A stretch of DNA of 64,000 nucleotides from Cyanothece sp. BG0011 (lineage in GTDB: Bacteria > Cyanobacteriota > Cyanobacteriia > Cyanobacteriales > Microcystaceae). The notes below the pieces were generated by a model. It saw nothing but the letters and a program-made list of their open reading frames with translations, did not search any database and was not told the DNA's origin. The translations under genes and the position numbers were made by a program. This document shows, piece by piece, positions 1 through 7,990 of this stretch. Positions within the stretch are counted from its first letter, which is position 1. The number at the start of each line of letters is the position of its first letter. The stretch lies in contig NZ_PRLH01000183.1 in NCBI RefSeq assembly GCF_003013815.1, forward strand, positions 26,892 to 90,891. The letters are read 5' to 3'.

Positions 1-1
1 G

Positions 2-421
2 TTAGCCAGTGTTATCGGTCACGAAATTGCCCATATTACCGAACGTCATTCCATTAAACAAATGCGAAACGTAGCTATTTCTCGAGGGTTAATGTCGGCC
101 GCTGGATTAAATGAAAATGATATTGTTAATCTAGGGGTACAATTAGCGGTTAATCTTCCCAATAGTCGAGAGGCGGAACTAGAAGCCGATCAAGTGGGCT
201 TACAAAACTTACGGCAAGCGGGTTATGCCCCCATTGCTATGATCACCTTCATGAAGAAATTAACCCGACAAGGTGGCGCGCCTCCTGCCTTTCTCAGTAC
301 CCATCCGGGTAGTTCCCAACGGGTTGAAGCTTTAACCCAGGCCGTTAACCCCGAAAGGGCCTATCAGGGAGATGGTTTGGATAATCAAGCCTATCAACGG
401 GAATTTAGGGCTTTATTATAG
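2..421 (+). CDS. M48-family zinc metalloprotease, C-terminal part (5' end outside window)
   Basis: The open frame runs in from the window edge and ends in TAG at 421. It shows the gluzincin motif HEIAH (nt 20-34) and, downstream, an ExEAD motif expected to supply the third zinc ligand. It ends with a short Gln-rich tail. This arrangement is typical of M48 peptidases, including the BepA/LoiP-like periplasmic or membrane-associated proteases that act in envelope quality control. The signal peptide or membrane anchor would lie upstream and cannot be seen. An internal ATG at 62 would lose the HExxH motif, so it is not the true start. Family assignment is confident; substrate and location are inference. 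Confidence 0.85.
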   Translation, partial: LASVIGHEIAHITERHSIKQMRNVAISRGLMSAAGLNENDIVNLGVQLAVNLPNSREAELEADQVGLQNLRQAGYAPIAMITFMKKLTRQGGAPPAFLSTHPGSSQRVEALTQAVNPERAYQGDGLDNQAYQREFRALL

Positions 422-433
422 CGTTTCTATTAG

Positions 434-1207
434 TTAAAATCTAACCTTATTGAGTAACCAGTCTGCAATTAATTCTGGGGTATTTCTTTTCACCCACCAA
501 AAAGCAATTGATCGAAAACTGGATTTAGATAATCTAGCAATTAATCTCATCACTCGGTTGAGAGGGCGGGCTGCAACTTTTTGATTGATTAAATTAACCG
601 AACCCACATCATAAAGACAATCTATAATCATCTTTAAAGTTGCTTCCTCTCGCTCCATTAAATTCTCAACCAAGAGCATAACATTTTTTCTCTGTTCTAC
701 TTCTAGCTTTTGCGCTTCTGACAGTTTCGGGACATAGGTGGCCACTGTTGCTGCTTTTGTTTGGATCTTTTTTGTCTGCTTTACTTGTGCTTTTTTAACT
801 TTTGAGATTTGACCAGACTTTTTGGCTGTTTTCAATGGTTTTCTTTTAGTTTCACGAGAAATCATAATTTTATTCATTAACCAATTCGTAATTAATTCAG
901 GAGTGTTATTAATGACCCAATAAAAAGCAACTGATCGAAACAGCCTTCTAGCTAGTTTAACAATGAATCTGAGCAAAGACTTGAGAAACCGCAGAGAAAT
1001 TTTTTTATTAATTAAATTAAGAGAACCCACATCATAAAGACAATCAATAATCATCTTAAAGCTGGCTTCTTCTCTCTGCATTAAATTCTCAACCAAGAGC
1101 ATAACATTTTTTTTCTGCTCTATTTCTAGTTGTTGGACTTCTGAGAGTTTAGGGACATATTTGGCCACTTGTACGGGTTGTTTGCGATCGTTTCGAGAAA
1201 GTACCAT
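434..1207 (-). CDS. Hypothetical protein made of two tandem ~90-residue repeats
   Basis: I do not recognise a named family. The protein contains two copies of one module. Each begins with a YVPKLSE motif, continues with NVMLLVENLM, a REEA segment, MIIDCLYDVGS and NLIN, and ends with NTPELI..WL.NK. A Lys-rich linker of about 45 residues separates the copies. The modules look mostly helical and basic, with no signal peptide and no convincing membrane segment. ATG at 1207 is taken as start; a GTG at 1225 adds six residues. It converges with the M48 protease gene, leaving 12 nt between the stops. The duplication is directly visible; a role in nucleic-acid or membrane-surface binding would be speculation from the basic charge. 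Confidence 0.7.
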   Translation of the reverse strand: MVLSRNDRKQPVQVAKYVPKLSEVQQLEIEQKKNVMLLVENLMQREEASFKMIIDCLYDVGSLNLINKKISLRFLKSLLRFIVKLARRLFRSVAFYWVINNTPELITNWLMNKIMISRETKRKPLKTAKKSGQISKVKKAQVKQTKKIQTKAATVATYVPKLSEAQKLEVEQRKNVMLLVENLMEREEATLKMIIDCLYDVGSVNLINQKVAARPLNRVMRLIARLSKSSFRSIAFWWVKRNTPELIADWLLNKVRF

Positions 1208-1372
1208 GAAAATTGATAGATTCACACTCTCAGATACTATAAACTAGACCGCAGGACTTTAACCACCTTTCAACCATGGATCATAACCCCTGAACCCAAA
1301 ACAAGAAAATTAATAAATTCAAAAATTTAACTAATTTGTCTTAAAACACAGGACTATAAACTAAAAACAGGA

Positions 1373-2863
1373 TCAAGTATTAATCAATAAACTTCCCATC
1401 ATTCCTAAATCTTCGTGATCTAAAATATGACAATGATAAACTGTTTTTCCGGTAAAATCTTCAAAAGGAATACGAATACGAACCCTTTCCCCTCGACGCA
1501 CTAAAATAGTATCTTTCCAGGTTGGATAAGGGTTAGGAACTCCATTCACACTAATAACTTGAAACTTATTGGTATGAACATGGAAAGGATGGTCCATGAC
1601 TCCCGTATTAATCACTTCCCACTCTTCTACAGTATTCAATTTAACTTGAGTTTGTACTGTATTATGTTGATAGGCTTCTCCATTAATTAAAAAAGCCATT
1701 CCTACCCCTGGAGACATTCCATGATTTAAGGAAAATTGTCGGGTGGTTTGGGGTTGAGGCAAAGGAGAAATAGGCATTAATTCCCTGGGTAAATTTAAAG
1801 GAGTTACCCCATTTTCATAGGTAATGGTTGCTAAAGGAATCGGAGTATTATTATCAATATTGTTTCTTCGGTTTCCCATCATTCCTCTTCCCATCATTCC
1901 ACCTCCCATCATTCCCATAGAACCCCGATTATAAGGTAAACTAACTAATTGATAGTTACCTGGATTTTTATCCCCTTTAATTAATACTTCTATGCGTTCT
2001 CCTGGGGTTAATAAAATTTCTGATAGTTCTATGGGTTTTTCTAGCGTTGTTCCATCATTAGCAATTAAGTAAAAAGGATGATTTTCCAAAGACAAATTAT
2101 AAAAACGTGAGGTTGAAGCATTGACAATTCTTAATCTTAATAAGCCATTTTCTGGCAGAGAAAAAGAAGGATTTTCTTTACCATTAACTGTAATTACATT
2201 ACCTTCTCTGCCCATCATTAAGGGCATTCGATTTGCAGGTAATAAATTGCCATTATCATATAAGGAAAAATCCTGTAACACTAAAAATTCTTCTTTAGCT
2301 GCTTTAATTTCAGGAATTTCATCTAACTGATCACGAATAATAAATAAGCCGGCTAACCCTCCCGATAATTGGTCTGCCACTAACCCATGTAGATGGGGAT
2401 GATACCAGTTAATGCCACCAGTTTGTTTAGGGGATATATCAAACTCATAGGTGAATTTTTCTTTCGGTTTAACTTCTAAAAATACATTATCTGCTTTACC
2501 GGTTGGGGGAAGATGTAACCCATGATAATGTAAATTAGTTGATTGAGAGAGATTATTAATAAAATGAAGGCGAACTTTATCCCCTGGTTTTGCTTCTAAC
2601 CTCGGCCCTGGAACCTGTCCATTATAGGTTAATAACTTAGCGGTTCGATTTCCTAAAGGGACTTCTTGATAACTGGCTTCTAAGGTGGCTTCTAGTAGTC
2701 CATTTTGACTAGAAATGATATTTTCAGAATTTAAAGCATAACTTTTATTAGAAAAATTGTTATTGTTAGACCGTAAGTTCTTGACCAGTTGATGGGTTCC
2801 TAGTGCTAATATCGTCGTTGAGGTTCCTAAAATTAAAAATTTACGACGATTGATAGATTTCAT
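1373..2863 (-). CDS. Tat-exported multicopper oxidase, CueO-like
   Basis: 496 residues. The N-terminus carries a twin-arginine signal (RRKFL at 6-10, then a hydrophobic stretch), so export by Tat to the periplasm is likely. All copper-binding blocks of laccase-type oxidases are present: HYHG (112-115), WYHPHLHG (153-160), HPFHVH (425-430) and HCHILDHEDLGM (477-488), which gives the trinuclear centre and a type-1 site with axial Met. A Met/Gly-rich loop at 315-330 resembles the Met-rich copper-binding insert of CueO. The expected activity is oxidation of Cu(I) or phenolics. It lies 66 nt downstream of a DUF411 gene on the same strand, a pairing that supports copper tolerance. The exact substrate is not known. 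Confidence 0.9.
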   Translation of the reverse strand: MKSINRRKFLILGTSTTILALGTHQLVKNLRSNNNNFSNKSYALNSENIISSQNGLLEATLEASYQEVPLGNRTAKLLTYNGQVPGPRLEAKPGDKVRLHFINNLSQSTNLHYHGLHLPPTGKADNVFLEVKPKEKFTYEFDISPKQTGGINWYHPHLHGLVADQLSGGLAGLFIIRDQLDEIPEIKAAKEEFLVLQDFSLYDNGNLLPANRMPLMMGREGNVITVNGKENPSFSLPENGLLRLRIVNASTSRFYNLSLENHPFYLIANDGTTLEKPIELSEILLTPGERIEVLIKGDKNPGNYQLVSLPYNRGSMGMMGGGMMGRGMMGNRRNNIDNNTPIPLATITYENGVTPLNLPRELMPISPLPQPQTTRQFSLNHGMSPGVGMAFLINGEAYQHNTVQTQVKLNTVEEWEVINTGVMDHPFHVHTNKFQVISVNGVPNPYPTWKDTILVRRGERVRIRIPFEDFTGKTVYHCHILDHEDLGMMGSLLINT

Positions 2864-2929
2864 GATTAACTCCTAAGTTTCTACATATCATAGAGACGCT
2901 GATAATAACGTCTCTATTAACTTCAATTT

Positions 2930-3487
2930 TTAATAAGTCTCGTATTCTTTATAGACTTGTGCGCTGCCATCTTTATTAATAGCAAAAACAGCAAAGGGTT
3001 GTTTTGTATTTCCTGCTTCCATTCCTGGGGTTCCTATCGGCATTCCTGGAACCGATAAGCCAATCATATCGGGTTTTTCTTTAAGAAATCGTTTAATATC
3101 ATCAGCAGGAATATGACCCTCCATAACATAACCATCAATAATCGCAGTATGACAAGATTCTAAATCCGAACTAATGTTATGTTTTTGTTTAATACTAGCC
3201 ATATCATCGGTTTTAATATCAGTAATTTCAAAGCCGTGTTTTTTAGCATGGTCCACCCAAATTCCACAACAACCACAAGAAGGACTTCGATAAACCGTCA
3301 TGGACATATTTCCGTTATAAGATTCGTTCACCATGTCCCAATTACTGGCTAAAATAGTTTCATTAGAAGGTTGATTAATCCCTTGATTATTATTGGTTGA
3401 AGGGTTTAAGTACATTGTACCAGCAACTCCTATAACAGCGACTCCTGCAATGACTGGTAACAACCATTTAGAAGAAATATTGAACAT
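2930..3487 (-). CDS. DUF411 metal-binding protein
   Basis: 185 residues. An N-terminal hydrophobic segment (about 9-25) indicates a signal anchor or signal peptide. The DUF411 core follows: VYRSPSCGCC with four closely spaced Cys/Gly positions (CGCC at 71-74), then LESCHTAIIDGYVMEGHIPA and a GLSVPGMPIGTPGME segment rich in Met. DUF411 proteins are known as periplasmic metal-binding proteins, often next to copper-resistance genes. Here the gene is first in a probable two-gene operon with the multicopper oxidase. The start is preceded by AAGGAGAG at a suitable distance. Copper is the probable metal, inferred from the neighbour. Confidence 0.85.
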   Translation of the reverse strand: MFNISSKWLLPVIAGVAVIGVAGTMYLNPSTNNNQGINQPSNETILASNWDMVNESYNGNMSMTVYRSPSCGCCGIWVDHAKKHGFEITDIKTDDMASIKQKHNISSDLESCHTAIIDGYVMEGHIPADDIKRFLKEKPDMIGLSVPGMPIGTPGMEAGNTKQPFAVFAINKDGSAQVYKEYETY

Positions 3488-3544
3488 TCTTAAATCTCTC
3501 CTTGAGATGTCTATCTTTTTTATTTTAGCTTGTCAGTAAAAAAG

Positions 3545-3585
3545 TTCGTCGTTAAAGCTTTATCTTTAATGATGACGAAGTTTTT
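3545..3585. terminator. Hairpin with T-runs on both strands, upstream of the copper pair
   Basis: TTCGTC...TTAAAG pairs with CTTTAA...GACGAA around a short loop, followed by TTTTTT on the plus strand. On the minus strand the same hairpin is also followed by a T-run. It lies 58 nt before the DUF411 start, so on the minus strand it could act as an attenuator or insulate the operon from upstream transcription. The stem is interrupted by a small asymmetric internal loop. Confidence 0.45.
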
Positions 3586-3600
3586 TAACTACACATTTTT

Positions 3601-3628
3601 GTAGGGGTCAACGGCCGTTGACCCCTAC
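3601..3628. repeat. 28-bp perfect palindrome, GTAGGGG...CCCCTAC family
   Basis: GTAGGGGTCAACGG is followed directly by its exact reverse complement. Related palindromes occur at 3654, 4322, 18443, 34175, 38773 and 41056. It lies in the roughly 400-nt gene-free stretch between the copper pair and the next exported protein gene. Confidence 0.85.
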
Positions 3629-3653
3629 CACAACATTCATGTTTATGGTCCAT

Positions 3654-3678
3654 GTAAGGTGGGCAATACCCACCTTAC
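3654..3678. repeat. 25-bp palindrome, GTAAGGTGGG subtype
   Basis: GTAAGGTGGG and CCCACCTTAC flank the five-base centre CAATA (10-bp perfect arms). Same subtype as the copies at 18443, 34175 and 38773. Confidence 0.85.
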
Positions 3679-3893
3679 AGTCATGTCATAATCTTTTTTT
3701 CTATTGCGATAGTTTCAAAATCCAACAACTTGTAAAGAAACTTATATTATTATCAAATAACATTTTTTGCTTTTCTGATAGCTTGGTAGAACAATTATAA
3801 TAGTAAATAGGAAAGATTTTTCCTCGGATTTTTATTACTTAAAATACAAAAGTGTGGCATGGGGAGACAACAATCATATTCTCACGGAATACC

Positions 3894-4232
3894 ATGAAAG
3901 TTATCCCCTCTATTTTGATTACCTTTAGCCTGATTTCTATGGCCCCTAAAGCGGTTTCTCAGGTGCTGCGTTCTTCTGATTTTGACAGTTTAGCAACCAC
4001 TTCTAGTGAAGATTTAACAGGGGTTGAACCGAGAAATATAGACAACTGGAACTGGGGACTCGGTGGTGAGTTTCCTGAACGTGAACCGTCTCCCTCTTTA
4101 GAGTCTAGCAATTTTGACTTAGATTTGTATGAAACGAGAGTCAGACAACTCAATGATGCTTATCAAGATACAGATTATAACTTCGGAGACTATGACCGTC
4201 CTACCCGTCGTTTTCCTTTAGTTGATTTATAA
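3894..4232 (+). CDS. Small exported hypothetical protein
   Basis: About 112 residues from ATG 3894. The N-terminus MKVIPSILITFSLISMAPKAVS is a good Sec signal peptide with likely cleavage after AVS. The mature part is acidic and hydrophilic, rich in Asp/Glu, Ser and Tyr, with no Cys and no recognised domain. An in-frame upstream GTG at 3852 would put a charged extension before the signal, so the internal ATG is preferred. It lies immediately before the CRISPR leader but shares no visible function with it. Confidence 0.6.
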   Translation: MKVIPSILITFSLISMAPKAVSQVLRSSDFDSLATTSSEDLTGVEPRNIDNWNWGLGGEFPEREPSPSLESSNFDLDLYETRVRQLNDAYQDTDYNFGDYDRPTRRFPLVDL

Positions 4233-4321
4233 GTTATTGCGAGGGGGAAACTTAACATTAACCTTTGATTCTCACTGACAAGTTCCCGAAGCAATCACCA
4301 CAAATAACATTAAAGGAGACT

Positions 4322-4349
4322 GTAGGGGCATAATATATTATGCCCCTAC
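4322..4349. repeat. 28-bp perfect palindrome, GTAGGGGC...GCCCCTAC family
   Basis: GTAGGGGCATAATA is followed by its exact reverse complement. It lies just upstream of the CRISPR leader and has the same terminal bases as the palindrome at 3601. Confidence 0.85.
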
Positions 4350-4379
4350 GAATTTTTGAGAACTGAGCTAATTTTGTAT

Positions 4380-4566
4380 CATCATCTCGCGAGGGATAAG
4401 CAAAACCGCCGTAACCCTAATGATCTCGTTCTAACCCTCGCACCCTTGTCTGATGCGGATTTCAGCGATTTTACGGAGGACTTTTTCTCGTTCTAAGACT
4501 ACAATAAAGCTATCCCTCGCAAACCGCCTCTAGACTCTAGTCAGGATAGGGGTTGTGAAGCGAACC
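4380..4566 (+). promoter_or_regulatory. CRISPR leader region
   Basis: 187 nt without a gene, directly before the first repeat, on the side expected for the leader because the repeats end in GAATGGAAAC at their downstream edge. It contains internal structure. GCGAGGGATA at 4389-4398 is inverted as TATCCCTCGC at 4511-4520. CTCGTTCTAA is repeated directly at 4425-4434 and 4487-4496. These could be promoter or integration-host-type signals, but that is inference. Confidence 0.6.
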
Positions 4567-5458
4567 CTCTCTTTTTATAAGAGAACTTAGTTGAATGGAA
4601 ACATTCCTTTATCCTGGTTTGATAATTCTTTTTCTATTCTCTCTTTTTATAAGAGAACTTAGTTGAATGGAAACATACTCCGATGAATCTAATCTAAAGC
4701 TGGTAAAAAGTTCGTGACTCTCTTTTTATAAGAGAACTTAGTTGAATGGAAACATAGAACCCTGATTTTTGTGGGGTTCTTGAGTTTATAATCGGTCTCT
4801 CTTTTTATAAGAGAACTTAGTTGAATGGAAACGTTCCCAGTAGGGGTATTAGCGGCCACTGTTGCAGTTATTTGAATATCTGCTCTCTTTTTATAAGAGA
4901 ACTTAGTTGAATGGAAACGCGTTAAGCCGTTTCGTCTCAAAGCTTAATTGAGACTCATTCAGCTCTCTTTTTATAAGAGAACTTAGTTGAATGGAAACTC
5001 GGAAGTGATGGACTCTTCAATAAAGGTTCTAGGAATCTCTCTTTTTATAAGAGAACTTAGTTGAATGGAAACTGCATCTTCTAACGTAGCTGTTGTAGCA
5101 AACTCGTCTCTCTTTTTATAAGAGAACTTAGTTGAATGGAAACGAAAGCCTCGACTTACAAGAGCTTACATTTCTTTTAACTCTCTTTTTATAAGAGAAC
5201 TTAGTTGAATGGAAACTCCATCGCTAGATAAACCCTTTCTTTAGGGTGAGGAACAACTCTCTTTTTATAAGAGAACTTAGTTGAATGGAAACCTTTCCAG
5301 AAAAAAGTAGTTGTTTTGAAATGGTTTTAAAGTTAGAGTTTTTGCTCTCTTTTTATAAGAGAACTTAGTTGAATGGAAACTAATATCAGAAGCATCGTGT
5401 TTATGGTTGGAATAGAACTCAACTCTCTTTTTATAAGAGAACTTAGTTGAATGGAAAC
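4567..5458 (+). CRISPR. CRISPR array: 12 identical 36-nt repeats, 11 spacers of 35-52 nt
   Basis: Repeats start at 4567, 4639, 4718, 4797, 4883, 4963, 5037, 5108, 5181, 5257, 5345 and 5423. Each begins CTCTCTTTTTATAAGAG and ends TTAGTTGAATGGAAAC. The repeat has an internal CTCTTTTTATAAGAG palindrome-like stem. The ATGGAAAC end gives the usual 8-nt crRNA 5' tag, so transcription is predicted on the plus strand. Spacer lengths in order are 36, 43, 43, 50, 44, 38, 35, 37, 40, 52 and 42 nt, unusually variable. All repeat copies look identical, including the last, so no degenerate terminal repeat marks the leader-distal end. No cas gene occurs in this window. The repeat ending and variable spacers resemble type III or I-D arrays of cyanobacteria, but the type cannot be fixed from the repeat alone. 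Confidence 0.98.
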
Positions 5459-5596
5459 GCCAACTCAAACGTTTTTTCTCCTTTCTCCCTGCTCCTGCGC
5501 TCCCTGCTCCCCTGCTTTTACAAAAGAGGTTTATGGCAATCGGATTTAGTATTGTATCACCCCTCGCAATGACTAATTAACTTTATTACTTCTATA

Positions 5597-5632
5597 AAAC
5601 CCATCGCATTATTTATATTGTGATGGGTTTAT
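5597..5632. terminator. Hairpin between CRISPR array and trmB
   Basis: AAACCCATCGCA pairs with TGTGATGGGTTT (one G-U pair) around an AT-rich loop. It could end the CRISPR precursor or the trmB transcript. No long T-run follows on either strand, so it is a weak call. The rest of 5459-5751 is AT-rich and includes 2.4 copies of a 15-bp tandem unit (ACTCCTGACTCGGTG) at 5677-5712. I see no gene there. Confidence 0.35.
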
Positions 5633-5751
5633 AGTGTTTCCTAAACTCATAAGATACACCTAAAATTAAATTCCTGACTCCTGACTCGGTGACTCCTGAC
5701 TCGGTGACTCCTAAAACTAGAAAACTTTGCACCTCACAAGTATGTAAACTG

Positions 5752-6387
5752 CTATATTTTTTTCAATAACATTCGGTAAACCGGCTCATTTTTATTAAAG
5801 GTTGCGATTTCTCTTTGCGTCGCAATCGGAAAAGGATTTTCAGCTAACCATGTTTCTTGATGCTGCTTTTGAAAACAAGTATTAGCTAAGAAAGTTTCTC
5901 CCATTTCTTGGGCCACTTCCTTAATATCTGATTGTAAAAAAACAGATCCATTATCAACTAAATAATGTGCGATCGCTTTGACTAAACCGGGTTGTACCAC
6001 CCGTCTTTTTTGATGACTGCGTTTAAACCAAGGATCAGGAAACTGAATACTAACACAGTTTAATGTATGAGGAGGAAAAGACGATAATAAAGACTCAATA
6101 GAAACATTAATATTGCCAAACAAAAAATGTAGGTTAGACAATTGTAAGCGATCGCGTTGTTCATTGGCTTCGATGACTAAAGGTTCTCTAATTTCTACCC
6201 CCAGAAAATTCGTCTCAGGATATAATGGAGCCATATGAAACAAAAATTTTCCCCTGGCACAACCGATGTCTAAATGAAGCGGGCGATCAACACAAGGATA
6301 AATGGTGTCCCACTCCGGTATAACTAGGGGGTTACGGTATTTTGCACTTAAAGGGTTAACGTGTTGACGGACGCGGACTCTTGCCAA
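5752..6387 (-). CDS. trmB: tRNA (guanine-N7-)-methyltransferase
   Basis: 211 residues, full length for TrmB. The SAM-binding motif I HLDIGCARGKF is at 38-48. The family signature PDPWFKRSHQKRR is at 117-129, including the Asp and the Lys/Arg-rich segment used for tRNA binding. The C-terminal block ATFNKNEPVYRMLLKK matches the end of the family. It should form m7G46 in tRNA variable loops. It is divergent from the phosphoesterase gene, with about 60 nt between the starts, so both promoters lie in that short gap. Confidence 0.95.
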   Translation of the reverse strand: MARVRVRQHVNPLSAKYRNPLVIPEWDTIYPCVDRPLHLDIGCARGKFLFHMAPLYPETNFLGVEIREPLVIEANEQRDRLQLSNLHFLFGNINVSIESLLSSFPPHTLNCVSIQFPDPWFKRSHQKRRVVQPGLVKAIAHYLVDNGSVFLQSDIKEVAQEMGETFLANTCFQKQHQETWLAENPFPIATQREIATFNKNEPVYRMLLKKI

Positions 6388-6448
6388 AATTAATCTCTCC
6401 TACCTATGCTCAATGTAAAGATATGCTTTACGTAAAGGTTTTATTGTG

Positions 6449-7540
6449 ATGAACTTTCGCTTTGCTATTATCAGTGATCCCCATGTTGCGGTTCCCCACA
6501 CTGTCCCAAACCATTCTCACCGCTTCCATTTAGTCGAAGTCAGTATTCTTGCCCTAGAAAAGGTGTTAAATCACTTAGAACAGCTTAACTTAGATTTTCT
6601 CTTGTTACCAGGGGACTTAACCCAAGATGGCGAAATAGATAATCATGACTGGTTAGTCAAACGCTTGAACGCTCTACCGTTTCCCGTTTTTGTGGTTCCG
6701 GGTAATCATGATGTTCCCAGTCTTCAACCAACAGAAAATAAGATCGGTTTACATCAGTTTCCGAGTTATTATAATCACTTTGGTTATGAAAATCAACAAC
6801 TCTATTATACGAAAGAAATTTTACCAGGGGTGAGAATTATTGGTTTAAATTCTAATCATTTTGATGAAGAAGAAAGACAGTTAGGCTATTTAGATGAGGA
6901 ACAATTAACTTGGTTAGAGAAGTTATTACCCCAGGTTAAAGATCAACTCCTGTTAGTGATGATTCATCATAACGTAATTGAGCATTTACCCGACCAAAGT
7001 GACCACCCCCTAGGAAAACGGTATATGTTAGGTAATGCTTCTCTCTTACTAAAAATGTTAAGGTCTGCCAACTGTCAATTAATTTTTACTGGTCATCTTC
7101 ATGTTCAGGATCTTGCTTATGATCGAGGCATTTATGAAATTACCACAGGGTCTTTAGTGAGTTATCCTCATCCTTATCGTATCATTGAGGTGAAACGACC
7201 TCCTAAGGGTTCATTGAGCCTTAATATTACCTCTCATCGGGTTAAAAGTGTGCCAGGATGGGAAAATTTAGAGGCCATTTCTCGGCAATGGTTAGGCGAT
7301 CGCTCATTTGGTTTTATGGTGAAATTATTAACCGCATCTCCTTTAAAAATATCCATAGAAGAAGCAGAAAAGTTTGCCCCATCTTTACGAGATTTTTGGT
7401 CAGATATTGCAGCCGGAGATGGAATTTTTGATTTCCCTGATTTTCCTCCAGAAGTTCGTCGCTATTTTCAACAATTTAGTGCCGTTAAAGCCGATGGGAC
7501 ACCCGCTTTAATGGATAACCAAGCCATTCTTAATTTATAA
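6449..7540 (+). CDS. Calcineurin-like metallophosphoesterase (CpdA/class III phosphodiesterase type)
   Basis: 363 residues from ATG 6449 (a GTG at 6446 is also possible). The five metallophosphoesterase blocks appear in order: SDPHV near the N-terminus, LPGDLTQDG around 54, VPGNHDV around 84, MIHHN, and FTGHLHVQD. These give a full set of dinuclear metal ligands. The spacing resembles cyclic-nucleotide phosphodiesterase/CpdA-like proteins, but many cyanobacterial members have unknown substrates. The C-terminal 120 residues after the catalytic domain have no motif I recognise. No signal peptide, so cytosolic. Confidence 0.8.
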   Translation: MNFRFAIISDPHVAVPHTVPNHSHRFHLVEVSILALEKVLNHLEQLNLDFLLLPGDLTQDGEIDNHDWLVKRLNALPFPVFVVPGNHDVPSLQPTENKIGLHQFPSYYNHFGYENQQLYYTKEILPGVRIIGLNSNHFDEEERQLGYLDEEQLTWLEKLLPQVKDQLLLVMIHHNVIEHLPDQSDHPLGKRYMLGNASLLLKMLRSANCQLIFTGHLHVQDLAYDRGIYEITTGSLVSYPHPYRIIEVKRPPKGSLSLNITSHRVKSVPGWENLEAISRQWLGDRSFGFMVKLLTASPLKISIEEAEKFAPSLRDFWSDIAAGDGIFDFPDFPPEVRRYFQQFSAVKADGTPALMDNQAILNL

Positions 7541-7891
7541 AATAGAGTCTATTTATTTAGGTTAACAAATGATTAACAGAAAGGTGTAACCCTTTCTTTT
7601 TTTTACATATTATCACTGATCAATAGATTTCTTTACTTTATAATTATTTGACAAATATAGCTGTTGTATTTACGTATTTTTATCAAAAGCATTGAAGTTT
7701 AAAAGTCTAAAAAGCATTTTAAAAATAAAGTTTTAGTAAAGAAAAAGTCTGGAAATCCTAGAGAATACGGATGCTTTTTTTGAGAAAATTGTTAAAACTT
7801 AAATAGATAAGAACTTAAATGCTGTTTTGTTTTTAAAGTAAATTAACTTAACCCTTAGTGCTAATAAGGGGGAAAATACAGGAGAGAATTA
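7541..7891. other. Gene-free AT-rich stretch
   Basis: About 350 nt rich in A and T, with no plausible coding frame and no palindrome of the dispersed families. It probably carries the promoter of the interrupted PPC-like gene that starts at 7892; no convincing -10/-35 pair could be chosen by eye. Confidence 0.4.
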
Positions 7892-7975
7892 ATGATGATT
7901 GACGAAACAACAAAATCCAATCTAGATATTTTTGAGAATTCCACCATCGATGATTCAGGAGGGGTTGAGTCTCTG
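7892..7975 (+). pseudogene. 5' fragment of the interrupted PPC-like surface protein gene
   Basis: A GGAGAG Shine-Dalgarno sequence at 7881-7886 precedes two adjacent ATGs (7892, 7895). The frame encodes MMIDETTKSNLDIFENSTI, then DDSGGVESL, after which sequence of the IS-element end begins and a stop follows. The acidic, leaderless start is typical of cyanobacterial proteins that are secreted without a cleaved Sec signal. The natural continuation is the open frame that resumes near 10478, beyond two mobile elements. The exact junction is estimated. Confidence 0.6.
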
Positions 7976-7990
7976 GTAAGGTTCCCAACG

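Noticed and set aside
3618..3800. 60-residue plus-strand frame
   Set aside because: It starts inside one palindrome and runs through the second; composition is that of intergenic DNA.
4689..5468. Open frames reading FHSTKFSYKKR on the minus strand
   Set aside because: They are translations of the CRISPR repeats (4689-4940 and 5277-5468), not genes.
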